From Ciona intestinalis (taxonomy: Eukaryota > Chordata > Ascidiacea > Phlebobranchia > Cionidae), in assembly GCF_000224145.3 (NCBI RefSeq), contig NC_020174.2:5542071-5606070 (forward strand): a stretch of 64,000 nucleotides of DNA, in the 5' to 3' direction. A program made the position numbers and the translations under genes. The notes beneath the pieces were generated by a model, which did not search any database, was not told the DNA's origin, and saw only the letters and a program-made list of their open reading frames with translations. Shown in pieces: positions 1-15,600 of this stretch. Position 1 is the first letter of the stretch; each line of letters opens with the position of its first letter.

Positions 1-3000
1 AGGTTAAAGAAACCCCAATAGACAAAAATGATACAACGAATGCACAAACACATGTGCACGACACACAACGACAAAAAGACAAAAATAATACGAGGTGCAA
101 ATAAGCATGCAACACACGCAACAGCTCAATCATCACCAAAAATGAAACGGTTATAAAAAGTTAATTAACGCGGACATAATCATTGAAACATTTTCAAAGA
201 AAATATGGTTTAAATCCTGAAGGATAATCAGCTGCAGTGTACAAATCATTAAATGTTCGACCACAAGGAGTCGAAGCCAATAACGGCTCCGCATGTCCCA
301 ATCACCTGATAAGTCGCCATGTTGGTACCGCGATACTCTCGTCGTATCTTCACGCAATATAATATCGTTTGGATGTTAAGCACGCCTTCGACCGTCATGA
401 AACTGCGTCAGGTTGTAACGAACCGCACTAATAGTGATCTAAATAACCGAGCGTAGCATCACTGTACTGGCAGTGACCTAAAACTAGCGTAGCATCACTG
501 GCGGCGACGTCCACGCAACAACCCAACGGTAACGTAACTCAGTCTAGAACCGTGACATAACCACACCGAACGCTGCGGGTCTTAAAGACCCATCGACGTA
601 TAGCGTAATTGTAACGTGGCCAGCGTCACAATTAGGCTTTGTAAAACATAGCAACAAGTTAACAGGGTCAATTAATTAATAAAAATGAGGTACATAAAAT
701 ATAAAAGTTTAACTGCGTGTATATTATAATGCGCGTGGATATTACTCAAGTATTTGTGTACCAACATGCCGATCTTATCAAGTGATTAGGACAATGCAGA
801 ATCGCTAAAGGAATCGACCTTTGCAGAAGAAACACACAATGACGTGTACAACAACAAAATCCGATCCAGCAAGATGTTCGCCATAGTTTCATTGCAAATA
901 TTTCATTGACATGCAAAATGCACTAAAGTAGTGACTGACAAAACGGCTGGCAACATTAGGTCCAGCAAAAATGAACGACAAACACAAATCCGGCAACACT
1001 GTAAGAGTGCTCCAGCAACCACACCCAACAACACACAACTTCTAAGCCTAAGAAAAACCTCAAACCGGCATCCTTATCGTCGTCTTTGTCTTTGCTCTTC
1101 GTCTGCAAAAAACAAACGTAAATTAGGTTGGGGTAAGATAACTGTAGACCCGAACTGTATAAAAAAGTGTTTAGAAAAAAATCACGATGTGGTAAAAGGA
1201 ATAGTATGTGTTTAAAAGAACCCACTTTGCTTGGTGATGTGCAATTTGTTTCTAATTAACATTATTTACATTTTCAAACAACTTTAACAAAATATTTTTT
1301 TGTTCAGTAACAAAAATATTAAATATTACTCACTTTTCTTGCAGCATATACGCTGGCCTTTCTGTAACAATAAAATAGTTTAAAGTGAATTTATATTATG
1401 ACGTCACATTTACCTTTATTCCCGATTCGCCCTTTGTCCTCCTGATCCTTTGTGACGTCACATACCATGTTCTAGATGAAAACATACGGTTTCAAATGAT
1501 AAAGATTATGAGGAAACCAAATAACTTACGAAGTGGGTTCTTCTGTTGCGTCATCACCACTTCGTGACGTCACATCTATGATGTCATCTAGAAAAGAACT
1601 GGTGTACGTAACAATGCCTATATTGTGATTTATACTTTACCAAATCTTTGATCTTCATGTGCTTCACTTTAGCTAACAGCACGAATATATTTTAGATTAA
1701 AATTAATATGTAAGGATAAGTAATGTGCCTTGCGACGACGCAAGCGCGCATGGGGCCCCATGAAAAAGTGATGCGAAAAGCAAGCGTATAAAAGAAACCG
1801 CATTGTGACGTCACAAACGTGCGCTCTCTGGCGTGAACCGGACTATGACGTAATAATCGCAAGCGATTGCGAAGCGCCTATGACGCGATGTCATACAGAT
1901 GTACTGTGACGCAACGCAGCGGTAGTCAAGACGCGAGTGGCTTGTATTGTGACAAAATTAAGAACCGTAGCGAAATTCCTGCGTTTGTTTAATATTAAAA
2001 TAGATTAAAAATAAAACAAAAATACCAATCACAAGGCACATATAGGTTTACACATACGTAAAATATTCATAAATAGTTGGATTTAAGTGTAAGTACATTG
2101 AAATACTAGTTTATAATAAAGTAACATTAAATAACTAAATAATAACATAATAACTAATAATTAACTAATACTAAAGAATAGCAATAGTACTTAACTTCAA
2201 CTCTTGTAGAAGAAACAAATAGAATCCTGCACTGAGTTCATCCAAAAGTGTTGCTTTGTCGCTGCCTTATCCAAACTGCTGCCTTGTACAGTTGCAACGT
2301 GTTGCAAGGACGACGTTTTACATGCCCGGGGAATCAACGAAAAGCGGGGGACGTCGGCTAATCAAAATAATGACGTTGTGAGTTTAAATTTTCCGCGTTT
2401 TTCGGTTTCCATGTGTGTGCTATTAGCGCTAGTACTGTCGATACATTATTTCTGACTAGTCATATTATATTAACCATAACCCTTTAGTAAATCGGTAATC
2501 AGTTCCTTTTGACTTTGTTTACGTTACAGCGAAAATATTAATAAAATTAGAGCTAATTACAATACGTGCTCAATCATTAAAGCCTTGCTATCTTGTCTTT
2601 CAAACACGTCGTACGCTTGCAGCAAATATAGGTTGACCAATTTATTGTGTGTTCTGTTTTAAACTTGGTAAAAAATGTCGTGTAGAATTAACTCTCTAGC
2701 TATGTTACTAATGGCTTTACTAAATAGTTTCGAAGATACAGCAGCATATAACTCAAAATTAAGGCAGGCAAAACTTTTACACAAACACAACCAGACAGAA
2801 ATTGCAGAATACTCCAATTGTATTTTTGCTTTACAAATGAAACACCGACAAATAATGTTTTGATCAAAAATGGTCATAATATGGCTAACCGTTTTAAGCA
2901 TCGGTTGAAAAAGTTGCTTCTTCGTATTTACATAGTCTTGTGAGATACCAACCGATTTTTTCCATTTGCCGATAGTAGGGTAAGGGTAATAACAGACAAA

Positions 3001-3686
3001 ATAATTGTAAATCTATCGCACTGAAACATTTTTAAACAGAAATACTCTAACAGTTACCAAAAGACAATAATTAGAACCGAGGGAGAGGTAAAACAGAAAT
3101 ACGGCGCATAAGTTCGCGTTAAATTAGATCGGGGCTGCTATGCACGAATGGGGAAGCGGGTAACTAACTAATAGGGTAGAGTTACCAAGAACTCGTAACC
3201 GGTTCTCACGGAAACTGTTTGTAAGTCACAGTGAACGGAAGAGTTGTCATTTTCGAAGCTCAAAACAGATTTGGCACCTTGCAACGAAAGGTTTCTGCAG
3301 TCGCATTAGGGTCGATAGCGTTCAGTGAGGAACATCATACAGAAAATTAGCGCCGTGTGTCTGGAGCACGCGATGCGCTCTGTCAAACAAAGCAAAGTGA
3401 AGCATCGAACGAAGTTTTACGGAATAACCTAAACCTAATACAGCACAAGGCTGACGTACAAGCTCAACAAACAAGTCAAACTAGAGGATCTGTGACGATG
3501 AAGTGAATTGCAGAGTTTAAAACATGGGCTAGGAGAATTTAGAACACAGTGAAGAAATTTTTGGAAGTGAAAATTTAACTAGAAGTTCCTGGTTTTGAAT
3601 TGGGTGTTGCCGGACTGTTTCGGTGCTGCTGTACAATTTATGCAACTGGACAGTCTGGGAAGGGGAATACCGGACAATCTGAACTT
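1..3686. other. Left flank without a recognised gene
   Basis: No reading frame here has protein-like composition or paired splice sites that I could extend, and the short open frames are low-complexity. The stretch is AT-rich. It holds a short direct repeat (AGCGTAGCATCACTG near 450 and again near 485) and a cluster of CRE palindromes between 1399 and 1813. The 3' UTR of the minus-strand kelch gene must lie in the right-hand part, but I saw no convincing polyadenylation signal. Confidence 0.5.
1399..1813. promoter_or_regulatory. Cluster of four CRE palindromes (TGACGTCA)
   Basis: The palindromic CREB/ATF octamer TGACGTCA occurs at 1399-1406, 1453-1460, 1565-1572 and 1806-1813, mostly in the context GTGACGTCACA. 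A near match (ATGACGTAAT) follows near 1847. Four exact copies in about 415 bp is far above chance for an 8-mer. No gene start was recognised next to them, so enhancer function is only a guess; they may instead belong to a repeat. Confidence 0.45.
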
Positions 3687-6600
3687 CTAATCGCTTTCAG
3701 ATTCGGTTGTGGCAAGTGACTGTATATCATGGGCTGTCCAGTCACCGTTAACGTCATCTAATGCCTCGACCGTTGACAAGAAGTGACGACCAGAGAAACC
3801 ACCAACGATGTACAATGTACCATGCAACTGTGGGAAAAAAGAAGCTTAATTAGGGCAATATGATTATATATGATTTGCAGTTTAGAAAGGTAAAACTTGA
3901 ACTAACAGTTACTATATGCTTCTACATAAATGTAACTTATGTATTCTCGCGTGGCGGGCAACGATAAAACGTAGCTGTTATTTTTTATGCACTTCGTGCC
4001 AGAGTGATCACGTATGCTAGTTCATGAAACTTTAAGCGTTTTTTTTCATTTATTTGTAATGTATGGCTGACAATTTAGACAATCCATATATATTTATAAA
4101 AAAAACGCAACTTAAAATTAAATTCCGTATTTATACGTCTTTCATTCATAACCGGCAAAATGCGTCATACTTGTCTGTAATAACAAAATAAATGACGCAA
4201 GAACGTCGGCCACAGTTTAAATAGAAACGAATTTATGTTGTTGAGCTTAGATACGAAACCACAATATACGTAAATGGGTTTATGGCCGTCTGGCTTCGGA
4301 AAAAAAATGATAATAAAAAGTTACACAGGTGCTAACTCGTAAGCAGGCACGCGGTGTATAAACCAGAACACTTATATTCTAAAACGGCTTTCGTTGGCCC
4401 GCCATGCGAGGATAATTAAGTTGCAAACAATCATGACAACACGAACATCTGTGCTTCCAATCATTAAATCTTATTTTATATTTCATGGATTTCCATTTTA
4501 TTTAGAAAACAAAAACTCAAACTCACCGATGCCAGACCAGCGTTGTTTCTAGGGACACCTAGCGGCGATGGAAGTATCACCCAAACATCTGCTTCCTCAG
4601 GATTGTAACGCTCCACCGATGACAAGAATGATGTACCGTCAAAACCTCCAACAGAATATAAAGCACCTGTAAAAAATATATGTTTGATAACCAAAGGGCA
4701 TATACTTCGATAACGTTTGCATATTATAGGCGTATGTGTCCATGGACATAATACTAGACAATTGCTGCAACCCAGAAGCTCCTACTGGGTTATCTAAATT
4801 GCTAAAGTAGAAATGACCTTTAAAACAAAAAAACAATCACCCACAAAGTTATACTCAGTTACCCATAAGCGCGCACGAGGTGTACGAAACAGAACACTCA
4901 TGTTTACCGACTACGAGGGTTCAACAAGCTGCATTCATACATGCTGCCAAACCATGTGTAAACATACACCAACCGTTATGTTCTGCCATGCCGAGGCCAC
5001 GACGTTGAACGTTCAACGCGGCGGTGAAGGTCCAACGATCAGCCACAGGGTCGTATTTCTCCGCTGTATTGAGACAAGTCCAACCGTCGCTACCACCAAC
5101 CGCAAACAGGTGAGAACCAAGAGCTGCCACGCCAAGTGAACTTCGGCCTACGGAACGAATATAACAACTGTGTTATGGAATAAATTGGTCCATATATAGT
5201 AGGGTGGGGGAAGATGGAACACGTTTTCACTCTATTTTCTCTTGCATTTGGTAGTAGACAAAGAACATTCAAAGAATTATAAAACTGTATCCTCACGACT
5301 AACATAGACCGTTGTTAATTGCTTAAAAGATATTTGAATATTATGTGCTAAAGATCTCCCGTCTTTCCCCACCCTACTATATAACTGGTACACTCGTTAA
5401 CAGAAACCGCTCAATATAAATTTGGTGGAGAATAAAATATAAACATCGAACAAAAGGCATCGATGTACTGATGTATAAGATTACCAGTGTGCATCTGCGC
5501 TTTGTAACTCCATTCGTCCGCGGAAGGATCGTACACTTGGCAAGTTTTGATTGCAACAACACCTGTGCTTTTTTGCACTCCGCCCACGCAGTACAGTAGG
5601 TTGTTCAACACGGCAACCTGGTAATGTTTCATTGCACATACTTGTGTTTCACGCGTTAAGGGGCTTTTACTGCACAGTAGTTCGGCGTAAAGGCCGATAA
5701 AAGTTTGGTGCCTTTAACTACTATAGTTATAGTAGAACATGAGGTATCATACATGACGCCACACATGCTTACCGAGGCCTCAGAACACCGCGATTTCAGC
5801 GACTGTACGTGACACCACTGCTCCGTTGTGGGATCGAATTTCTCGACCGTGACGTGGTCATGTGATCCAGAAGATCCGCCAACGGCGTACAAGTGCCCGC
5901 GCAGAACAGCGACAGCAAAACGAGCTCGCTTTTCGCTCATTCGAGACATCGGACTCCACCGATTTGCTGAAGAATCGAAGCATTCAACCGTGTCCAAGCA
6001 TTCTGATTGGTTAAAGCCACCTGTATATTGATAAGGGAATTAGAACCGAACCGAGTCCGGAAAATCGTTAGCGAAAGTAGGTTAAAAACACTTTGTTTTA
6101 GGACCAGCTTTGCTGTTTAAACAGATATAGTTTCACGAAACTAGGTTACCCTGGGAAAGGAATTGACAACCACGACACGCAGACGTGAAGAAAAATCAAT
6201 ATTTTCCGGCTACTCAAGCGTATAACACTGTCTGCCAAAATAGTAGAGCCAACTGGCGGACACATGCACAATGTACATTACCACAGCATGGCTGCATAAA
6301 CGCCTGGTCGCCAGGGAGTATACAACAGGCAGGGCAATACGCACTGGTACGACTTGTATTTGTGGGCGGTGTCATTTGCACAATACCGTGGAAGTGCTTG
6401 TAAAGTAGCGTGATATGTGTCGTAATAAACGACTAAACCGAGCAGTTTTACGGTTCTTGGTTTCGCAGTTAAAACCTAATTAAATAGTTTTACAATGTAT
6501 ACGAACTGCGACACTTTTTCGAAGCGCAAGAATAAAGTAGGGTGATGTTAATTCATTTATTGTAGATACAGAATATATATGTTTCGCCACGACGCTGTTA

Positions 6601-9600
6601 TATGCATAGGCATATAGCTCCCCTTAGTACTCCTGAACTCTTTTAATCAGTGTCTTTCCTAATAAGTCGTTCCTAAGCCAAGACGTCAAAGCGTGCATGT
6701 GGCGCCTGTTTCAATGCGGCGTGCGATCCCAAGGGGCTACGAAGTAATTTCACTTCAGGGGTTTTAATTCAATTCAAGTGGTGTAAGATGGGGCCGGGAT
6801 TGAGCTGTCGCGGTGGATTTGATGACGATTGTGCGGGCGATTAAGGCGCAAGGAAAGTAATGGTCTGAATGCGATGAACTGGTTTCAACCGGTTATTGCT
6901 GCTTTTGAAGTAACCGTTTTTTGATATTTTGTTTACTTTCATTCGCCTTAAACATAAAACATTTAAACACGCAAGGCAGTTAGCAAACATTTGCTTGCCG
7001 TTAGGTTAAACGTCGGTTTCATGTGCGTCATTTAATTGATTTTTTGAGATAATGAAGTTATAGGAAGACGCTTGGGTGTGCCAACTTATGCATTGACGTA
7101 GACTTCGCTATGGCTTGTGCGCATTCTATTCAATCCATGATAAGAAGCATCGGATATCCTGCATTAGATCAGTGCGAATGATCCGATAATGGACCAGTGA
7201 CCGCTGTAGAACCGCCTGCTCTAATTATAAACCAATAAAGCGAACCAAATGTTGTGTCAACGGAAAACTACCGAATTTCCGACGCGTGATACGACAACTG
7301 ATACAGCTTGAGAATTTGAGCGATTGTTTAAATATGAAACAGAATCGGTGTCGCGATCTGTTCAATCGCATATTGCGTCACTTCAACTGTTGTGACTCAA
7401 AGACGAATAAAATAGAATTAGAAACCGAAACTAAACACGTCGACGATATTTTATCGCAAAGCGTGCGTATTTGTTCGTATGAACAAAAACATCCCAGGAA
7501 AATATCTACAATTTTTAAATCTTGTTGTATGCAAGCGTATCGTTTTTCAAGTTTTTAGTAAAACCCGAGGTGTTAATGCAGTTAGCCCTATAGTTGTTAA
7601 ACATTAGGAACCTCAATGATTACTTTGGTGAATGGTGAATGGGATATACTTTGACTCTGCTTGTTTTGTTTTCACCCAACCGCACAATAAAGCGCATTTT
7701 AATGCAATAAACTAGAATCCTAAAATATATGATGTCACCCTTGTGTCCAAAGTTAGGGTTACACGTAACATAGCACCACAAACACTCCGTCCTTACGCCT
7801 TTATTGCTATAAACACTCACCGGCAACTATTAGCTTTCCTTGCAGTTGTGCGACACCTGCAGCACAACGAGCCACAGCCAGCTGACCAAGAGGACTCACA
7901 GAAGCCACCGACGACGAGCATGAGGTGGTGGTAGAAGCTGAACTTACAGACGATGTTGCGTTCGTTGCGAATCCATTTGTCTCGTTTCCACTGAGAAGAT
8001 GCGTGAAGAATATTAAAATTGAAATTACAGCCAATTATCAAATAAATTTTGCAACTTTTTTTATCTAAGAGCGTGTTATAAAGACTGTTGTTTTACCGTA
8101 ATATCGCGTCTTTCGGATTTTGTAAACTATACTCCGAAGACAAAATAAAGTCATTCATTAATTTAATTCACCATAGTGCAGAAAAGAGCAATGCTAAGTA
8201 CATGTTCACGTAGAACCGAGCGCATATGTAAGTTACACAGACGACATTGCTAATCGAACAAATTCAATGTTTGATTGCAGTCTGTAACGCTCCACTTACT
8301 TTAAAAGGCCGTTGTTCGGGAGACGAATGGAGAGCGTGCACAGGACCCCACCCACTGAACAGAGAGAAATCACGTGGTCTGTGAAAAACAAGATGTTGTG
8401 GGTTAGATAAGGATCACGTGGGGTAAAGGAATCTGGGAGAAAAAAAAGGAATTTTATATTGAATTTTAAGAGTTGGAATTTATGATAAAAATGTACTTTT
8501 AACGTATAGTACTGTGGGATAAGATATATACCTCTGGGACAATACAAAAAAAAGGAAAAGTGGAATATCATAAATAGTAAATACTATACCTTTTAGATTG
8601 CATAGTATATACCTACTTGTGTTTTTTGTTTAAAGTAACTAAATTTCAGCTTAACTGTAAAATGTAAATGATGACGTGTTAATACCATCCTTTTAGAATA
8701 AAATAACTACCAGCTACAAGTGTTGTCGAATTAAAACGTTAATTATCGATGCCAGTCTGCATAACATCGTCCAGCAACCACACTAACGTATAGACGAGGC
8801 GGGTCGATTTTTGTTGCGTATTTTTGTTTGCGGGTAGCGTGACGTGTATGCTGGAAATTGGGTGGTTATTTTACCATGGGGCGTTGGCAGAATCCTGGTT
8901 TCCCATTGGCTAATTGCGAATGATGCAAATCGTGACGAAAGAAACCACGTGACGTGTGGGAGTTTCGTGGGAAACATGCTTCTATGAATAATAACGTAGT
9001 GTGCGGGCGTGTTTGGGAGGACACATAACAGGGTGGGCCAACTGAATGCTAACCATGAAGTCAATCAAATTGAATCAATCACTTGTTAATTAAACAAGGT
9101 ATGCTTGGATAACCGTTTTGTAACCTCATGTTCGTGTTTGTATGGGCTGTGTTCAAGTCTGGCAAAGTCATGTTTCTAACCTATCGTTTGGTTGTCTACC
9201 CACCAAACATAGCTGTATAATCCCCTACGTGAAAAAAAAATTTTTTACGAAAAACTAAGATTTGTTACATTTGTGTATGTATATTTGTATAGTGCATGTA
9301 TCAAGTCGAAACAGATTCGTGATCACGCAGGACGGTGCACTGCAGTCCAAGGTTCATAGGCACAGAAATGATTAATCCTACAACTAAGTACGATTTACAT
9401 CTCTATCGGATTTGTATCAGTAACGTGCCGGGCGAGGTCACACGATTTCCAGGCGTGTTAAAATCGGGAGTGTGCGCGACTAACACGGAATATTAATTAC
9501 GGAAAGCAGGGATCTGTGAAAAGATATTTGCGATGTATTGTTTGGGTATAGGTTGGATTTTCAAAGGAAAGCGAAAATACAATGGTGTAAAGATATGTAA

Positions 9601-12600
9601 CGCCACTTGGTTGGTACGACGTTGTGAATTGGTTTTTGTTTCGCTTGAAGAATGACTACGCACCGGGTATTGTTTACAGCCGGTGAAATTACTTCTTGTT
9701 GATATCAGCACAACTGGGTTCAAATTTGACATTACAAGACTTTAGTTTTTACTAATATACGAAAATACATGTAAAGGTTAAATCTAAAATGCAATATCCA
9801 AAACTTTATTAATTTTCTTTGCACTGCAGTTTTACATATATAGTCCGAATACCCAGCTCTAATACCGATCCCGTATTCAAAGTTAAAACGTATAAACACG
9901 TAGAAATATCGGCTTAACAAGTGGCACGCCTACCTGAACCCTGTGCTGGAGTTGTAGCAATAACTGACCACTCGCCGTCCATACAACACAATGCACGTGA
10001 GTTGCTGTCATCGGAATCACTGGAAGATATGGAATCGATGGATGACGAACGAGAGAGTCGGATTTTCTGCTGGGCTCCATTGGTTTTGCCTAGAAACAAA
10101 TACTGTGGTGTATTTTATGAAGTACCGACTGAATACAAGTATTTTTACCAATTATTACCACTCATAAAACTGTACATAAAGAGATGTTTAAAGATAGATA
10201 AAGGTGTATTATAAAATACGGGTTGTTATATTAAACTAATTAAAGAATAAGGTTTACAAAAAGTGGTTGAACATTTTTTTTTTATAAAAACGAAATCGGG
10301 TAAAAAGTACGATGGTTTGGGGTAAGATAGATAACGTTAGGACATGGTATCTCTTATTTTTTCGGATCATTTTTTAACAATTCATTACGCTATTTTAATT
10401 TTGATAAATACTCTTGGTTTACTACAAAATGAGATGAAACAGAACGTAAGCATGGACCAATTTAGTGAATTTACCCAAAGCTTTACTATATATGTTATTA
10501 TGTTGTATATATCCACTAAAAACAGGGCTATGAAGTTGCGATTAAACGGACAAAATAAAGTGGAAGAGTTCAGTCTAAAACTACCGGGTTATAAATCTGA
10601 ATATGAAGCTTGAAGTGAATATTCCTTTTTATTGCAATGTTTATGCTTGGCTCGATCAAATGCATATTTTATAAAAATCAAAATCGCAGGTCACACACGC
10701 ATGGCACAGCCTACTAAATATATTTATATATAGAATATAGTGATAGTATTATAGTATAGTAAGCCCTTGTAGTCGTGTACTCTATATATACAAGCATATA
10801 TATAACATAAACCACGGTTTTATTCCGGGTTTAAGCAAAATAACACCGTTAATAAAACGTCAGTCAAAAACAGCTCAATCCCCCAAAATACGATGTTTTA
10901 ATCTATAGAGCAAAATGTTTCGAAGAGGTCATTCAATGTAAAACATAGCTTACCGTAAACGTAATCCCTTGGTTCATCATGCGATAGTTTTCGATTATAA
11001 TTATTGCCGTGGAAGCCGCTGGCAGATGAAGGGGTGTTATTGATTTCATCCAGTGGAATCCGTTGAACCTGCGAGACATTTTATCATATGAGGGATTAAA
11101 GGTCGAAGACTGATTGCATGCGCAGTATGGTACGTGGCCAAATGTGTTGCAGTGTTTACTGTTTGGCTGTACTTTGTCATTTGCATAGGCAATTGAGTCA
11201 CAAGTGGTGGTGGGATAACTTGCCCTGTGTTACAGTTATTATTTTATCGATGGAGAACTTTACGAACGTGTATTACACTAGTTGTTTTGGAGACACGCTT
11301 CACTTTGTGTAAACTGGCGCTGCTGGTGTCAAATGGCGGTTATTTAAACCTAGCAACTTGTGGTATTGTGGAATTAAAATGTTATGCCTTTGATGATATA
11401 TGCGCGTCACTGGCGTCATACAGCACAGGACATGGTATTGATATCTTTTGTGACAAACATCATGTGATTTGACGTATTGAACATTTAATATGATGAGAAA
11501 ATGAACATAAAGGGTAGATTTCACATTTCATGTCAAAACTCAAATCGGAAATTAAAAACGACCTTTGAATAAAATATGAAGCGTTGGCAACAACAATTTA
11601 AGCTTTCTCTATGAATAACAACTTCGTAACAACGTATAGATAGGTTGGGGTAAAATGGTCTCTAAGTTTTTATACCTTTTAAATTTCCATTTGGCAGTAA
11701 ACAAAGCGAACTTTATTAAAATTACGAAACCGTATACTCAGTCCTCACGAATGTAAAACTACGGCGGTAATTGTTAAAACACGATTAGAAAATATGGGAT
11801 TTTATGTGCTAACGGTATCCCATTTTTTCTCACATTACTACATATGCTGTAAAAAAAAACAATTGGCAAAAAAAGTTCAAGTAATTTGAGAACAAGGCTA
11901 TAGAAGAAAATCTCTGTCGGAAAGATTATTGATTGCTGTTTAATCTGGTCGTAATTCAAGCAGACCGTTCGTTAGGAAAGTGATAACGACGATTGAACGA
12001 CCTTCACCAAGCTAAACATGTGACCATTGATTATAAATGGGGTGATTTGTATTTGCGCAACCAGGAGTCCGTGCTATGTAAATACGGGTAGTCTGGGGAC
12101 AACCTTATTTAATTCAGTATGGCGTGTCAATGCAAATAATAAGGGAGTTATATATTTAATAGTGGGGGAGGTAGCAAACGCCCAATAAACATGACTTTGT
12201 GAGTCAATAATAAAGGAGAAATTGTGGCCCACGATCCTTTATTAGTGTTTTTTCCTCATAAATTCTAACATTAGCGTTCCACAAGCCTTTTAAGATGAGA
12301 TCTTTCCAATTACTTGGCTAATAATAGAAAATAAGAAAATCGTCAGAAAAGATTTAATTGATAATGACAGGCGCAAAAAAATCAATACAGGCTGTTGCTC
12401 CAGTAAGTCATGTCTGGCAACCAACTTCCATCAAAGTCTTATGTATTGATTGAGTTACATACATAGACCAACTAAATTCACTTGAGGCTATATGCATTTA
12501 GACATTATAAATATGTAATACATTGAGAACTGATACAGTTCGGTGTTTTTTTCTATTTTGTTTTTACACTTGTTTTGTTGTTGCTATGTATAAAAACACA

Positions 12601-15600
12601 GACAGCAAACCAGCTTTACATTGATGTACTTTAGTTTAAGTTGTTTGTATTTCACCGAAAATACCCACACAGTACCAGGTAAAAGAAGGCCATTCTCTCT
12701 CTGTGTGATTAATTATGTCATACACAACCGTTTAATGAGCCATTAAAATAACACCCGCTGTGTCAGACATTTAAAATACAAAAATAGAACTCTAAACCAC
12801 TAACTAGCAAACACCAGCCACATTGTGTGGGCAATAATTAAAGCACTGCCTCCCCTCACAACAATATAATATCAATACCAATCAATTCTAACCAAATTAT
12901 AAAGAATTTAATTAACACAGTTAGCTGTCTTAGGATAAGCAATGGTGGCAATCAATACTGTTGTCTGCTAGTGTTACCAATAAGAAATAGGCAAGGACCA
13001 TACCTGACTTTAACTATAACTTGATTACACAGCACAGAACTTGTTAAAATTAGTAAAACTTAAAAAATAGTTACCAAACAACTGGCTAACTGGGAATTAA
13101 AATATATTTATGGTTTTAATACAAAGTTTACAAACATAACAAAAAATATCATCATATGCATGATATGCATGATACAACATTAATCTCACACATTTTAGTT
13201 TAAAACTAAAGCCATCTTCATTCTTCAATAATGTCAGAAGTTATAATGATATTAAAACTGATAGGAAAATCTGGGATTTACGCATCTGTGTTTAATGTCC
13301 CAATACAGAAACCTCATTTAGTGTAATGAATTAACGAAGGACGTTTCACGTGGTATTCAAATACTAACCTGTTCTGTAAGATCCTCAAAATAACGCCCAC
13401 CCCTCTGTTCGATTATGTATCGCACCCATGCAAGGGCAGTGTGACCGATTGATCCTTCTCTAAGGTTGGTAAGCAACATGCTTATAACTCCATTTCCGTG
13501 GTTCATTACAATTTCAATCTGGAAGATTACACAGTTAGGGTGGCATACACGTCTGCTCTCTTGTCTTTTGTACCAAAAGCTATTATTTACCATTCACATT
13601 GAAACAAAATAATTCCATTGCAAAAAGTATACTTAACATGGCTTAGAAACAAATATTACCACAAAACTTTTTTTTTGCTTTTAAAGTTGTATTTATATAG
13701 TAGTTTATTAATGCTAAAAGGAAGTTGCATTTTTAATTCTTTGCAAAACCAAATCTCAATGAATGGCAACTTCCTATGCTGATGATTAGTAAGACAATCA
13801 TAATTGTTAACATAGGGATGACTAATGATTCTAACTCAGCACCAGGATACGTTTGAAATATTACTTTAACTAAACATTGGCAGAACACAACACTTATTCA
13901 AAACAGCTGTGCTATTCAAAACCAAGGACTTTGTTTAAATTTTAGAGAAATAAGTCAAAATCTGCACTTTTTCGTGACGGATACAAATACAAGAACTGGT
14001 GAAAAAAGCTTCATTTTCCTAAAAATTTATTATAAAAATCTTTAATAAATTTTGCCAATTAGGTTTACTTATTTGATATGACCAAATAGTTTAAATTGTG
14101 ATTCGTAATAAATTCTCCAGTTTCCCATAGTTTAGTTTAGTTTTTGTCGGAATATAAAAAAAGGTGAATACATTTATTATTAAATTTCATTTATTAATTT
14201 ACTGGCAATAAATTACACAACAGACCTTAATTCTTGGCAGGTTCAACAGTTCATTGGAAGCGGCAACTGCTTCAAAGTTTTCCTCAATGTAATTATCAAT
14301 ATATTGTTTCAATTCCATATCATCAACACTGGATGCAAGTCTGCAGATAAAGGTAACATGTTAATTGTTAAAACTTGTTTTACAGATTAGAATAAAGCAA
14401 TTCTACAGAATTACAGATACAGTAAACAAGTTAGTTTTAATAAACTAATGCTTGCCGAATAGTTGCGATATTGATATAGAATTGTGTATAGATTAAATAG
14501 AGCATACCTTCTCATAGGAACACAGTGTTCTGGTTCAAGATCTGCTATAATATATCTTCTACATAATGGCGTGACTCGTTCTACACCAAGCTGAAGACAT
14601 GCCTTGTAGACAGCAGTTAAAAGCTCTGATGGTATAACCAACCTAGAAATGGTATTTAGATTAATTAAAAAACAGCAAAAATGCACGACTGCCAAATGTA
14701 CTTTATTTTTAAACAGTTATGATGCTCAAAATATAAATTTTCGGGAATACCTTAAAAATTTGATAAAACTCATAGCACTTTATCAACCTAAGTCATTGAA
14801 ACAATACACTTAATAGCATTCTCTACAACAACATACTTGGCAGTGTAAATGTAATCAATTAAAATCTCAACAGCGTCAGCAAGAAGACCATTTCTACCAT
14901 CCAGCGGAATTCTTGACAAGTTTCCAACCTCCTGCTCACCACGGGAAAGCTCGTCGAAGATTGAGCGAGCTGCACCTCCTACTACCACACGATGACAGTA
15001 TATTTCCTTTCCACCAACCTGGAAATTAAAACGTTGCAGAAAATTGCGAACCCAACACTGTTCACAGCTCATCACGTATCACTATTTAGTTAAAACTTTC
15101 CTGACCGCACATTTTAAGATTTAATCAAGTTTTGAAGTTTCTTTTGGAAAATATTCTTTGAGTTACTTATAAAATAAGAAGAATGAGTGACATCACTTTA
15201 AATGAGACTCCATTTTAGCAGCCACTAAGTATCATTGCTGTCCAGTCTATTTTAATTGAGTATTTTGTTTCGGGAAAATGAAAAAAAATAAAAGAATCAA
15301 ACAAGTTCACCATGATGTAAAACACATAGCACATGACATGATAGATGGACTTACTTAGTTACACACAATCCCTTAAACCAGCAAAGTTTGAACAAGAGTA
15401 AAAAAAGTAAGATTCAGCAAAAACAACTCAAAAATATGAAATGCATTATAAATAAATGAATGAATCCAGACATTTCCATTAACTAAAGGAAAGTGTTTAT
15501 TTTACCAAAATATGTCAAAGAAAAAAATGAAAAACAACAGTCCTGAGAATTGGAAACATTTTGGTGGGATTTATTTCTTAGAACGAGTGTTATCACATGA

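Noticed and set aside
4476-5997. Several separate small kelch genes
   Set aside because: The short frames are consecutive exons of one gene; donor and acceptor phases join them exactly.
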